Assembly (NCBI GenBank): GCA_016934775.1
Contig: JAFGSP010000116.1
Coordinates: 1 to 8,110 of the forward strand
Direction: 5' to 3'
Length of the DNA stretch: 8,110 bases
DNA from: Candidatus Woesearchaeota archaeon
GTDB taxonomy: Archaea; Nanobdellota; Nanobdellia; Woesearchaeales; GW2011-AR15
Shown here: positions 1 to 6,876 of the stretch, piece after piece
How the letters are laid out: each line of letters begins with the position of its first letter
How positions within the stretch are numbered: the first letter of the stretch is position 1
Notes under the pieces: model-generated
What the model was told of the DNA's origin: nothing
The model's database searches: none
What the model saw: only the letters and a program-made list of their open reading frames with translations
Position numbers and translations under genes: made by a program

Positions 1-825
1 AGAAACAGCCTCAATCTCCTGTTTTGAGCTTGCAGTTTCAATTTTAGTAAGAAAATCCTGAGGAATTGTAACTGCACATGTATTCTTAAGGAAATCCAGC
101 TGCCCCTTAAAGGGTATAGGCATTATTCCCGGGATTATAGGAACATTGACACCAGCTCTTCTGCAGTCTTCAACAAACTCAAAATAAATCTCTGGAGTAT
201 AAAACATCTGAGTAAACACAAGATCAGCTCCTGCATCAACCTTCTGCTTCAGGTGCTTCAAATTAAGATCTTTGTCCTTGCAGTCCCTATGCCCCTCGGG
301 ATATCCTGCAACTCCGACACAAAAGTCTGTCTTTTCTCCCTGTCGGAAAGCAGAGCCTTCTGGCAGCTTAAAAAATTCCCTATCATTTCCCCTAATAATA
401 TATTCTCCTCTGTTCTTTTTCTGGATCTCTTCAACCAGCTGGTAAGCCTGGCTAAAACCATTTTCCGATGCCCTAAATTCAGTCTCACCCCATGGCGGAT
501 CTCCTCTGAGTGCAAGAATATTCTCAACGCCAAAGTAATGTAGCTGAGTAAGCTCATTTTCTATATCATTCTTTGACTTATTTGCACAAATCAGATGATG
601 CATACATTCAAGATTGTACTTTTTCTTAATCTCAGTAATAACTCCCGCTGTCCCCCCTCTAAGGCTGTTGCTGCTGCCCTGCGTGCAGGTAAAAAAAGCA
701 GGCTTGAACTTGAGAAGGTTGTCAACACAATCATAAATCTCTTTCAATCCTATGCCGTTCCTCGGCGGCATGAGCTCAATAGAAAGGACGAATTTATCTT
801 TCTGGAAGAAATCTTTAATCTGCAT
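1..825 (-). CDS. metF: Methylenetetrahydrofolate reductase MetF, C-terminus cut by window edge
   Basis: Flavoenzyme that reduces 5,10-methylene-tetrahydrofolate to 5-methyl-tetrahydrofolate in the cytosol, the methyl donor for methionine synthase. The minus-strand frame stays open from the ATG at 825 to the window edge, giving 275 residues; the family is usually near 290-300, so little is missing. Seen: SIELMPPRNG (residues 15-24; E17 matches the family's catalytic Glu in FEFFPP), LALRGDPPWG (104-113, the flavin/folate-binding RGD region), GVAGYPEGH in the middle, then ADLVFTQMFY (the Gln of the family's FxxQ motif) and VPIIPGIMPI. An in-frame TAA lies just upstream, so 825 is the first in-frame ATG; there is no clear Shine-Dalgarno. 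It follows the 210-residue gene by 35 bases and sits near a divergent metH, its pathway partner. Family assignment is secure; only the 3' end is unseen. Confidence 0.96.
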   Translation of the reverse strand, partial: MQIKDFFQKDKFVLSIELMPPRNGIGLKEIYDCVDNLLKFKPAFFTCTQGSSNSLRGGTAGVITEIKKKYNLECMHHLICANKSKNDIENELTQLHYFGVENILALRGDPPWGETEFRASENGFSQAYQLVEEIQKKNRGEYIIRGNDREFFKLPEGSAFRQGEKTDFCVGVAGYPEGHRDCKDKDLNLKHLKQKVDAGADLVFTQMFYTPEIYFEFVEDCRRAGVNVPIIPGIMPIPFKGQLDFLKNTCAVTIPQDFLTKIETASSKQEIEAVS

Positions 826-848
826 AAGAACATAAAATCTAAGGAGTT

Positions 849-856
849 ATAAAAAA
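849..856 (-). promoter_or_regulatory. Possible TATA element for leaderless metF
   Basis: The minus strand reads TTTTTTATAA in the 35-base gap between the 210-residue gene and metF. Its centre is about 27 bases before the metF ATG, the spacing expected for an archaeal leaderless start. The same T-run could instead help end transcription of the upstream gene, and metF may simply be cotranscribed, so this is tentative. Confidence 0.4.
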
Positions 857-860
857 CTTA

Positions 861-1493
861 TCAATTGCAGCAGACTCTCTGCTGAAGCTTTTCTACTACA
901 CAATAAGAAGGAACTCTAGCTCTTGTGATTCCATATTCCTCTCCGAGTCTAGTGTTGACATACTGTCTAAGATCCATCATCCTTCCAGGACGTAAAGAAA
1001 GAACATCATCAAGATTTAACTCAGGCTCTTTATGGGTCCAGAAATCATTCCTGTTCTCTTTGCTTCCAAGAGTATAGAAAGCATCTGGAAGGAGTATTCC
1101 TCCATCAAAAATAACCAATCTTGAGGGAACAACTCTAATGACTGTTTTTTCAAGTGTAGGTGCTGTCTCCACAAGATATGCAAGGAACATCTCGTTTAGT
1201 ATTTTACAAGAAGGATAACTTCCATATAAGTGATTCTCAAAGAAAACCTCATTATCAGGGCACAAGGCTGCTGGAATGAAACTTCCCATTTCAATAGGTC
1301 TATCATAATTCACTGGGCTACCATACCTATCAGTAAGCCATGCCTGGCTCTCTGCTGGCAATTCAGAAAAGTCAACCTCTGCAAGGATCTTATGCAATTG
1401 AGACTCCATCTCCTCCAATAATACTGGTAAAATAGAAGAGGGCTCTGCCTGCAATTCAGCTATTTTTTGACCGATATTAATGGGTATTTCCAT
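861..1493 (-). CDS. Orphan 210-residue soluble protein upstream of metF
   Basis: I do not recognise this protein. It is 210 residues, has no signal peptide or membrane segment, and looks mixed alpha/beta. A helical, acidic N-terminal part (about 8-50, LLEEMESQLHKILAEV) is followed by a region rich in aromatic and proline residues (55-145, with VIRVVPSRLVIFDGG at 118-132). The C-terminus is basic and ends with two cysteines (CCN). There are five Cys in total (78, 96, 198, 208, 209), but their spacing forms no known metal motif. The ATG at 1493 has a TATA element 29 bases upstream and no Shine-Dalgarno, so it is probably leaderless. It is the first gene of a likely pair with metF (35-base gap) and is divergent from metH. 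A role in one-carbon metabolism is only a guess from position. Confidence 0.85.
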   Translation of the reverse strand: MEIPINIGQKIAELQAEPSSILPVLLEEMESQLHKILAEVDFSELPAESQAWLTDRYGSPVNYDRPIEMGSFIPAALCPDNEVFFENHLYGSYPSCKILNEMFLAYLVETAPTLEKTVIRVVPSRLVIFDGGILLPDAFYTLGSKENRNDFWTHKEPELNLDDVLSLRPGRMMDLRQYVNTRLGEEYGITRARVPSYCVVEKLQQRVCCN

Positions 1494-1518
1494 TATATAA
1501 TTTATATATACGAAGTAG

Positions 1519-1526
1519 TATATAAA
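1519..1526 (-). promoter_or_regulatory. TATA box for the 210-residue gene / metF unit
   Basis: The minus strand reads TTTATATA, centred about 29 bases before the ATG at 1493. This fits an archaeal promoter with transcription starting at or next to the start codon. A second AT-rich stretch (tatatata near 1503-1509) is too close to the ATG to serve. Confidence 0.65.
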
Positions 1527-1592
1527 TGTTTCGTTACTTAGTGGTGGTAAATATGTAAAAATTCCAAAACGAATAATCCGACCAACAACTTT

Positions 1593-1600
1593 TTTATATG
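1593..1600 (+). promoter_or_regulatory. TATA box for metH
   Basis: The sequence TTTATATG lies in a T-rich tract, centred about 26 bases before the ATG at 1623. No Shine-Dalgarno is present in front of that ATG, so a leaderless transcript is likely. This also supports 1623 rather than the next in-frame ATG at 1635 as the start. Confidence 0.65.
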
Positions 1601-1622
1601 CACTTTAATTTAATCTAGAAAA

Positions 1623-4241
1623 ATGGTCGCATTTATGGATATTCTCAAAAAGAAGATTGTTGTGTTTGACGGCTCATTCGGCGCTCTTATGAGGAACATG
1701 GACATTCCTGAAAAAGATTTCCAGGGTCATGAGGGTTTTGGAGAGATACTCAACATTACAAGGCCTGACATTATCTCAAGCGTGACAGATGCCTATTTCA
1801 AGGCAGGATCTGATGTTGTCCAAACTAATACTTTCTCAGCAAACCCGATTAAAGTGATGGAATTCGGGCTTCCAAGAGAAAAAGCCTATGATATCAACCT
1901 GGCTGCTGCAAAGATAGCGAGAAAAGCCGCTGACAAATTCTCGACAGAAAAATGGCCAAGGTTCGTAAAAGGCTCTATAGGCCCTTCTGGATTTCTTCCC
2001 AGCTCCAATGATGAATCTCTTAATAAGATCGGCTATGATGAGCTCCTGAGAAACTTCTATGAGCAGTCTCTGGGCCTTATTGACGGAGGCATTGACCTTT
2101 TCATAATAGAGACACAGCAAGACCTGCTAGAAGTGAAGGCAGCTATCAACGGAGCAAAGAAAGCAATGAATAAAAGAGGAAAAAAGCTGCCTATAGTAGC
2201 TCAAGTGACCCTCGACGTTAACCAGAACATGCTCCTTGGCAGCAACATCTCTTCTGTCCTTACTACACTTGATTGTTTTGACATTGAAGTGATCGGGCTG
2301 AACTGCAGCACAGGTCCTAAAGAGATGACAGATACAGTAAGATACCTGTGCACCCATACAAAAAAATGCATCTCAGTCATACCTAATGCCGGGCTCCCTA
2401 TCAACGAAGAAGGAAAGACAACTTATCCTCTAAAACCAGAAGAGATGCTCAAGCATATGAAAAAGTTTGTCTATGAGTTCGGGATTAATATCGTAGGAAG
2501 CTGCTGCGGCTCTAATCCAAGATTTATTGAGTTAATGGCTAATGAATTCAGGGGAAAGCTTCCAAAACAGAGGAATCCTCCAAAGCAATATTCTGTATCC
2601 GGAGGCATGGCATCAGTAGAATTAGAGCAGGAGCCTAAGCCCCTGATCATTGGAGAAACAACAAATGCAACAGGTAGCAGGAGATTCCTTAACCTGCTGA
2701 AGAAAGAGGATTATGAAAGCATTATTGAAGCTGCAAGAGCCCAGATTGAGTCAGGGGCGCATCTTCTTGACTTGTCTGTAGCGCATAATGACCTTGAAAA
2801 GCCTGAAGCTTATTATATGGAAAAGTGCGTGAGACTCCTTTCAAATACTATCTCTGCTCCTTTAGTGATAGATTCTACAGATCCAAAAGTGATTGAGGCT
2901 GCCCTGAATTTGTATCCGGGAAAACCTATGATTAATTCTATCAATCTGGAAGGTGAAAGAATTCATAATGTGCTTAATCTTGTCAAGGAGTTCGGGGGGG
3001 CTGTGATAGGGCTGACTATTGATGAAGAAGGCATGGCAGAGACTGCTGACAAGAAATTTGAGATCGCTAAGAAAATGTATGAAATCTATACTCAAGAATA
3101 CGGGCTTGACCCTGAAGAGCTTTTTATTGACGTGCTTACATTCCCTCTGGCAACAGGTGACGAGAAATACAGGGATTCGGCAATAGAGAGCCTAAAAGCA
3201 ATTGAAAGGATAAAGAAAGAACTGAAAGGAGTCAAGATCCTGCTTGGAGTCTCAAATATTTCATTTGGCATATCAAAACATGCAAGAAAGATACTGAACA
3301 GCGTCTATCTTTATCATGCGATTAAACAAGGCCTGGATGCTGCGATAATAAACAGCAGTCAAATTATCCCGCATTCTGAGATAAGCGATGAGGAAAAGCA
3401 ATTATTTGAAGACCTTATCTTCAACAGACATAACGATGCGCTCCAAAGAGTCATTGAATTCTATGAGAACAAAACATTTGACGAAGAAAACGCGATAGTA
3501 GAGGATAATCTGCCTATTGAAAAGAAGCTTGCCAATAAGATAATCCTAAGAAGATACGGCAAGCTGACAAAGACATTGGATGATGCTATGAAAAAGCACA
3601 GCGCTCTTGATATCATCAATGACATCCTGGTGCCTGCCATGAAAGAGGTAGGAGATAGATTCAGCAGGGGTGAATATATACTTCCGTTTGTGCTTGAGGC
3701 TGCAAAGATAATGAAAAAAGCAATAGCTTATCTTGAGGAGCATATTGAAAAAAAGGACTCATACTCAAGAGGAAAGCTTGTCCTGGCAACTGTGTATGGG
3801 GATGTGCATGATATTGGCAAGAACCTTGTGAAGACCATAATAGAGAACAACGGATTTACTGTAATAGATCTGGGAAAGCGGGTGCCGATAGAAAAGATTA
3901 TTCAGACTGCAAAAAAAGAAAAAGCAGATATAATCGGATTAAGCGCGCTTCTTGTATCTACTTCCCAGCAGATGAAATTACTGGTAGAAGAGCTAAACAA
4001 GCAGAGCCTTGACATACCTGTTGTCATAGGCGGGGCTTCTGTCAATGAAAAGTTCGCAGAGCAGATATCCAAGATAGACAGGGAAACATATTCTGGAGGA
4101 GTCTATTATGCAGAGAACGCCTTTGAAGGCCTTGAGATAATGATCAGGGTGACTAAGGGAAAAACAACAAAAAAAGAAAAACAATCATCCCTTGCTTCCT
4201 GCAAACAAGCTCACGCCCATCCCTGTTATCATCGCCACTAA
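1623..4241 (+). CDS. metH: Cobalamin-dependent methionine synthase lacking the reactivation domain
   Basis: Transfers the methyl group of methyl-tetrahydrofolate to homocysteine through a cobalamin cofactor. Domains in order: homocysteine methyltransferase barrel (about 5-312) with zinc ligands C228 (GLNCSTGP) and C294-C295 (GSCCGSNP); pterin-binding barrel (about 338-600) with GETTNATGS (344-352), IDSTDP and GVSNISFG (542-549); MetH cap helices (about 630-712, including GDRFSRGEYILPFV and the MetH-like AYLEEHIE); Rossmann B12 domain (717-845) with DVHDIGKN (727-734), where H729 is the lower cobalt ligand, GLSALLVST (772-780) and IGGAS (802-806). The protein is 872 residues against about 1,230 in E. 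coli because the C-terminal SAM-binding reactivation domain is absent, as in some anaerobes such as Thermotoga. The last 20 or so residues are a basic, Cys/His-rich tail encoded antisense to the neighbouring gene and may not be functional. The cap sequence argues against other corrinoid methyltransferases. Confidence 0.96.
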   Translation: MVAFMDILKKKIVVFDGSFGALMRNMDIPEKDFQGHEGFGEILNITRPDIISSVTDAYFKAGSDVVQTNTFSANPIKVMEFGLPREKAYDINLAAAKIARKAADKFSTEKWPRFVKGSIGPSGFLPSSNDESLNKIGYDELLRNFYEQSLGLIDGGIDLFIIETQQDLLEVKAAINGAKKAMNKRGKKLPIVAQVTLDVNQNMLLGSNISSVLTTLDCFDIEVIGLNCSTGPKEMTDTVRYLCTHTKKCISVIPNAGLPINEEGKTTYPLKPEEMLKHMKKFVYEFGINIVGSCCGSNPRFIELMANEFRGKLPKQRNPPKQYSVSGGMASVELEQEPKPLIIGETTNATGSRRFLNLLKKEDYESIIEAARAQIESGAHLLDLSVAHNDLEKPEAYYMEKCVRLLSNTISAPLVIDSTDPKVIEAALNLYPGKPMINSINLEGERIHNVLNLVKEFGGAVIGLTIDEEGMAETADKKFEIAKKMYEIYTQEYGLDPEELFIDVLTFPLATGDEKYRDSAIESLKAIERIKKELKGVKILLGVSNISFGISKHARKILNSVYLYHAIKQGLDAAIINSSQIIPHSEISDEEKQLFEDLIFNRHNDALQRVIEFYENKTFDEENAIVEDNLPIEKKLANKIILRRYGKLTKTLDDAMKKHSALDIINDILVPAMKEVGDRFSRGEYILPFVLEAAKIMKKAIAYLEEHIEKKDSYSRGKLVLATVYGDVHDIGKNLVKTIIENNGFTVIDLGKRVPIEKIIQTAKKEKADIIGLSALLVSTSQQMKLLVEELNKQSLDIPVVIGGASVNEKFAEQISKIDRETYSGGVYYAENAFEGLEIMIRVTKGKTTKKEKQSSLASCKQAHAHPCYHRH
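4159..4184 (-). terminator. U-rich terminator of the corA operon, inside metH
   Basis: Directly after the TGA of the 306-residue gene the minus strand runs TTGTTTTTCTTTTTTTG and then a further GTTTTTCC. Archaeal RNA polymerase commonly terminates on such U-rich tracts without a hairpin. The tract lies within the last codons of metH (where it reads as Lys/Thr codons), so terminator and coding sequence share bases. Confidence 0.55.
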
Positions 4242-5105
4242 TGAATCAGATGTGAAGAAAGCAGGCGACAGCAGCTCGGCCAAAGTATTCTTGCCCCAGA
4301 GCAACCCGAGCACAAAGGATAATGTGATACCTACAACAAATGTCACTCCAAAATATGTTGCGGCTGTCTTGAAATTCTTATAGGCATGCTTCGCAAATAA
4401 TAGTATGCCTACAATAAATATTGTGAAAAACAATATGCCTACCTGGACGCTTGGCGCTGATAAAGTTGGCGAGGAAAAGACACCGAACTCTGCAACTATA
4501 AGGTATACAAGCACTGCAAACACTGACTTCTCGTTCTGAAGAGCCTCTTTTGAGAATGTACCTTTAAGCGACTCCTGCTGGTGGTGGAGGGCAGCCTCTT
4601 CTGCCTGGATCTCTTTTTTCAGTTCCAGCTCTTTTTTCAGGATGAACTGTTCCTGGATCTTGTCTTCAGGTGTTTTCTCGACTCCCCTGATCTTGTCCGC
4701 AAGCTTGAGAAGTTGCTCTTTTGCGCTTTTTGCAAATGATCTTGATGCAATGAACACAGCAAACACGCTTGCCACTAACGCAAGCACTCCCATGATTATA
4801 TTGCTGAATGTGAATCCCTCTGCCTGTATTATCGCAATATATGTCGGGAAAGCGCCTATCAGTACAAGAAGGATTATTATAAGAAGAATCGTCCTTTTCA
4901 GGAAAGATATCAGCAGAGAGGAGACTGCATTGATGACTATTATGGCTACAAAAAAAGCCAAGAGAGCTATTATAATAGCAACTGTGTTCCCCTGCGATAC
5001 TTCAACAGGCAGTGAGAACACATAGTTCAGCAGGTTAGCAGATACGCCTGTTGAATTTGTTGCAGTTGCATTTGAAGTCACGAAAAACGTCGGGTCTATC
5101 ATCAT
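4185..5105 (-). CDS. Predicted seven-span membrane protein coupled to corA
   Basis: Unrecognised 306-residue membrane protein. Hydrophobic segments lie at about 41-66, 72-94, 101-120, 194-212, 221-240, 248-270 and 286-304. A long charged, probably coiled-coil section (about 123-192, rich in Lys, Glu and Gln) separates the third and fourth. The positive-inside rule puts that section and the KHAYKNFK loop in the cytoplasm, with the N-terminus outside. That outer N-terminus carries two N-glycosylation sequons (NAT at 12, NST at 17), which fits an archaeal surface. The start codon overlaps the corA stop (ATGA), so the two proteins are probably made together; a role beside CorA in ion transport or cell-envelope function is inference only. 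The second codon is also ATG, so the exact start is uncertain by one residue. Its 3' end overlaps metH by 57 bases. Confidence 0.88.
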   Translation of the reverse strand: MMIDPTFFVTSNATATNSTGVSANLLNYVFSLPVEVSQGNTVAIIIALLAFFVAIIVINAVSSLLISFLKRTILLIIILLVLIGAFPTYIAIIQAEGFTFSNIIMGVLALVASVFAVFIASRSFAKSAKEQLLKLADKIRGVEKTPEDKIQEQFILKKELELKKEIQAEEAALHHQQESLKGTFSKEALQNEKSVFAVLVYLIVAEFGVFSSPTLSAPSVQVGILFFTIFIVGILLFAKHAYKNFKTAATYFGVTFVVGITLSFVLGLLWGKNTLAELLSPAFFTSDSLVAMITGMGVSLFAGSKG

Positions 5106-6058
5106 ATCCAGCCTCTTCTCTTAAAGAATATATAAGTTATTATTATGCTCAATACCATCATGCCAAGGGCAAAAGGATAGCCGTAGATGCCCCAGTTATG
5201 AATCTCAGGCATATATTGGAAATTCATCCCGTATATTCCAGAAATCAGAGTAGGCACCATAACAAAAGCAGCCATGACTGTAAGTTTCCTTACTATCTCG
5301 TTAAGGTCATTTGAGACAGAAGTCAGATAGATATCAAGGCTTCCTGTAAGTATATCCCTGTATGTCGCAACCATATCAATAAGCTGTATTACATCATTGT
5401 ATAGATATCTGAACTTCTTCAGGTTTCTGCCTTTTATTTCTTTCAGGAACTGCTTCTCAATCCCTGTGATAACTTCCCTGTTGCCTGTAAGGGACTTATG
5501 GAAATATATGAGTGTCTTTTTCAGGGAGAAAATTGCTTTCACTGTCCTCTCTGTGTGCTTTCTGAACACAGTCTCTTCTATCCTGTCGACTGCATCATCA
5601 AGCTCATCAGATATCCTGAAAAAATGGTTGACAATCTCGCTAAGTATGATATAGATCGTGAAAGTGACATCATGCTCAAGCACATCAATCTTTTTCCTGT
5701 CATCAAGAAGCTCTATATTCTGAAGGGACTCTAATGCCCGTGTGCTGAGCAGCAAGATCACATTATTTTTTATTATTATAGTAACGGGGACTGTAACATA
5801 ATTCTTATTCTTGTTCAGGAAAGGCGCATGGAAAGTCAGTACTGAATATTCCTCAAAATCATATATGCCCGGCCTCTCGTTTTCATCAATTGCCCTTGCC
5901 ATATCTTCATAGGCAATCCCTGTTTTTTCTGATATTTCCTTAAGCTCTGCCTTTGAAGGGCTGATGCATTTTATCCAGACTTCGGACTTGATTTTTCCAA
6001 TCTCATCAAGGCTTCCATGCATCACCTTCCCGTCAGAAAGATATGTAAGGTTAATCAT
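5102..6058 (-). CDS. corA: CorA-family divalent cation (Mg2+/Co2+) channel
   Basis: Pentameric channel of the cytoplasmic membrane that usually imports Mg2+ (some members carry Co2+, Ni2+ or Zn2+). Seen: an N-terminal soluble alpha/beta domain (about 1-130), a long helical stalk rich in charged residues (about 135-258), TM1 (about 259-276) ending in the family signature YGMNF (276-280, GMN at 277-279), the periplasmic loop with MPE (283-285), TM2 (about 291-312) and a basic C-terminal KRRGWI. The 318-residue length is typical. The ATG at 6058 has a TATA element 26 bases upstream and no Shine-Dalgarno, consistent with a leaderless first gene. Its TGA overlaps the next gene's ATG by four bases. 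The exact metal cannot be read from sequence. Confidence 0.96.
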   Translation of the reverse strand: MINLTYLSDGKVMHGSLDEIGKIKSEVWIKCISPSKAELKEISEKTGIAYEDMARAIDENERPGIYDFEEYSVLTFHAPFLNKNKNYVTVPVTIIIKNNVILLLSTRALESLQNIELLDDRKKIDVLEHDVTFTIYIILSEIVNHFFRISDELDDAVDRIEETVFRKHTERTVKAIFSLKKTLIYFHKSLTGNREVITGIEKQFLKEIKGRNLKKFRYLYNDVIQLIDMVATYRDILTGSLDIYLTSVSNDLNEIVRKLTVMAAFVMVPTLISGIYGMNFQYMPEIHNWGIYGYPFALGMMVLSIIITYIFFKRRGWI

Positions 6059-6080
6059 AGGTTAAATTGTTATAATCGGC

Positions 6081-6088
6081 TATTTAAA
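6081..6088 (-). promoter_or_regulatory. TATA box for the corA operon
   Basis: The minus strand reads CTTTTAAATAG, with TTTAAATA centred about 26 bases before the corA ATG. The spacing fits an archaeal leaderless promoter, and it lies just downstream of the terminator of the preceding cluster. Confidence 0.65.
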
Positions 6089-6123
6089 AGTTTCTAAAAA
6101 AGAACAGATATAACAAAATTAGA

Positions 6124-6143
6124 TCAAAAAAAATCAAAAAAAA
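6124..6143 (-). terminator. Double T8 terminator of the orphan cluster
   Basis: Eight bases after the stop of the 85-residue gene the minus strand holds two exact tandem copies of TTTTTTTTGA. No stem precedes them. Such U-tracts are typical archaeal terminators and mark the end of the 7612-6152 gene cluster before the corA promoter. Confidence 0.7.
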
Positions 6144-6151
6144 GAACAGCA

Positions 6152-6409
6152 TTAAATGTAATTAGCTCCCAAGTCGCTTCCTGCAGAAGGAGCGTCTAAT
6201 CCTCTTGTTTGAATTTGTTCCATTCTTGTTTCAAGTTCTCCTGGCTGTTTAACTGTCGTAATAGGGTCATCAAAACATTCACTGGGTTTTCCCATTTTGC
6301 AATTTGAATCATATCCGAATCCGGTATGATTATCCGGACCCTTACCAACTACACTTAATGCTGGAGCATATCCTTCAAAAGCAATTGGTTCATATGTATT
6401 ATCATTCAT
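6152..6409 (-). CDS. Orphan 85-residue protein, last gene of the cluster
   Basis: Not recognised. It has 85 residues, no membrane segment, and is rich in Gly, Pro, Asp and Asn, so much of it may be disordered. Cys37 and Cys45 (SNCKMGKPSECF, 36-46) could form a metal or disulfide pair. A short charged helix (ELETRMEQIQTRG) follows, then a small-residue tail ending ANYI. The ATG at 6409 is fixed by a GGTGA site six bases upstream; a nearby ATG four bases inside is out of frame. It follows the 128-residue gene by 35 bases. The first 19 coding bases match the start of that neighbour at 14 positions, although the proteins then diverge. Its coding reality rests on the ribosome-binding site, the operon position and the terminator just after it. 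Confidence 0.7.
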   Translation of the reverse strand: MNDNTYEPIAFEGYAPALSVVGKGPDNHTGFGYDSNCKMGKPSECFDDPITTVKQPGELETRMEQIQTRGLDAPSAGSDLGANYI

Positions 6410-6415
6410 TTTTTC

Positions 6416-6420
6416 TCACC
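6416..6420 (-). promoter_or_regulatory. Ribosome-binding site of the 85-residue gene
   Basis: GGTGA within AAAAGGTGAGAAAAAATG, six bases before the start; it pairs with the archaeal 16S rRNA 3' end (AUCACCUCC). It decides the start codon of this small gene. Confidence 0.8.
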
Positions 6421-6444
6421 TTTTATGATTTTATTGTTTTTAAA

Positions 6445-6831
6445 CTAAAAGCAATTTGTTCTGGCTTCGCTTCCATTCACAAAGTCACTAAGATCATTCT
6501 TTGCACGCTCAGACGTATCTTGGGATGTTAAAAACCCCAAAAGAACTGGGGAATATTGTTCCTCCATTTCAGGAACAGGCAACGCTGAATAAAATACTTC
6601 TCCGCTCGGACTAATTGTCTCACGAATCACATACTCCGGTTTGCCGGCCCCATTTGTCGTCAATCCATGACTGATCTGAATGTATCCGCCGTCAAGAGAA
6701 GCAACTGTATATGTCTTAGGGCCTCTAATTATTTCATTGCAGTCTTGTGCCTGCATTCGCTCAGCATATCTCACTGCAGCTCCTGCAAGATTTCCTACGT
6801 CAACCTTTACACCATATCCGTTTCCATTCAT
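6445..6831 (-). CDS. Orphan 128-residue protein
   Basis: Not recognised. The 128-residue protein has a Gly/Asn-rich start (MNGNGYGVKVDVG), a helix (about 14-34, LAGAAVRYAERMQAQDCNEI) and then a section that looks beta-rich (40-100, with TYTVASLDGGYIQISHG and PEYVIRETISPSGEVFYSALPV). A charged helix and a short tail ending NCF follow. It has two cysteines (31 and 127) and no membrane segment or signal peptide. The start at 6831 is set by GGTGA six bases upstream. It lies 45 bases after the 142-residue gene and 35 before the 85-residue gene, on one likely transcript. The beta-rich part could be a small binding or structural domain, but nothing names it. Confidence 0.8.
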   Translation of the reverse strand: MNGNGYGVKVDVGNLAGAAVRYAERMQAQDCNEIIRGPKTYTVASLDGGYIQISHGLTTNGAGKPEYVIRETISPSGEVFYSALPVPEMEEQYSPVLLGFLTSQDTSERAKNDLSDFVNGSEARTNCF

Positions 6832-6837
6832 TTTCTC

Positions 6838-6875
6838 TCACCTTTCAATTTGTTTTTTTCACCTTTTTTATTTCA
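6838..6875 (-). promoter_or_regulatory. Duplicated ribosome-binding leader before the 128-residue gene
   Basis: The 45-base gap carries two AATTGAAA...GGTGA blocks: GGTGA at 6863-6859 (inside AAAAAAGGTGAAAAAAAC) and again at 6842-6838 (inside GAAAGGTGAGAGAAAATG). Only the second has proper spacing (six bases) to the ATG at 6831. The first could be a duplicated remnant or a standby ribosome site. Confidence 0.65.
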
Positions 6876-6876
6876 A

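Noticed and set aside
258..557. Minus-strand 99-codon open frame starting MSLLSYIT
   Set aside because: It is an out-of-frame shadow of metF, whose true frame runs unbroken from 825 to the window edge with all family motifs.
595..852. Plus-strand 85-codon frame opposite the metF start
   Set aside because: Antisense to the conserved N-terminal part of MetF, with no promoter or ribosome-binding site of its own.
1623..4241. Corrinoid methyltransferase of methanogenesis or acetogenesis rather than MetH
   Set aside because: The homocysteine-binding barrel with C228/C294/C295 and the MetH-type cap (AYLEEHIE) in one chain point to methionine synthase.
4642..5025. Plus-strand 127-codon frame opposite the membrane-protein gene
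   Set aside because: Long antisense frames are common opposite hydrophobic genes; no start signal precedes it and the minus-strand frame has a coherent seven-span topology.
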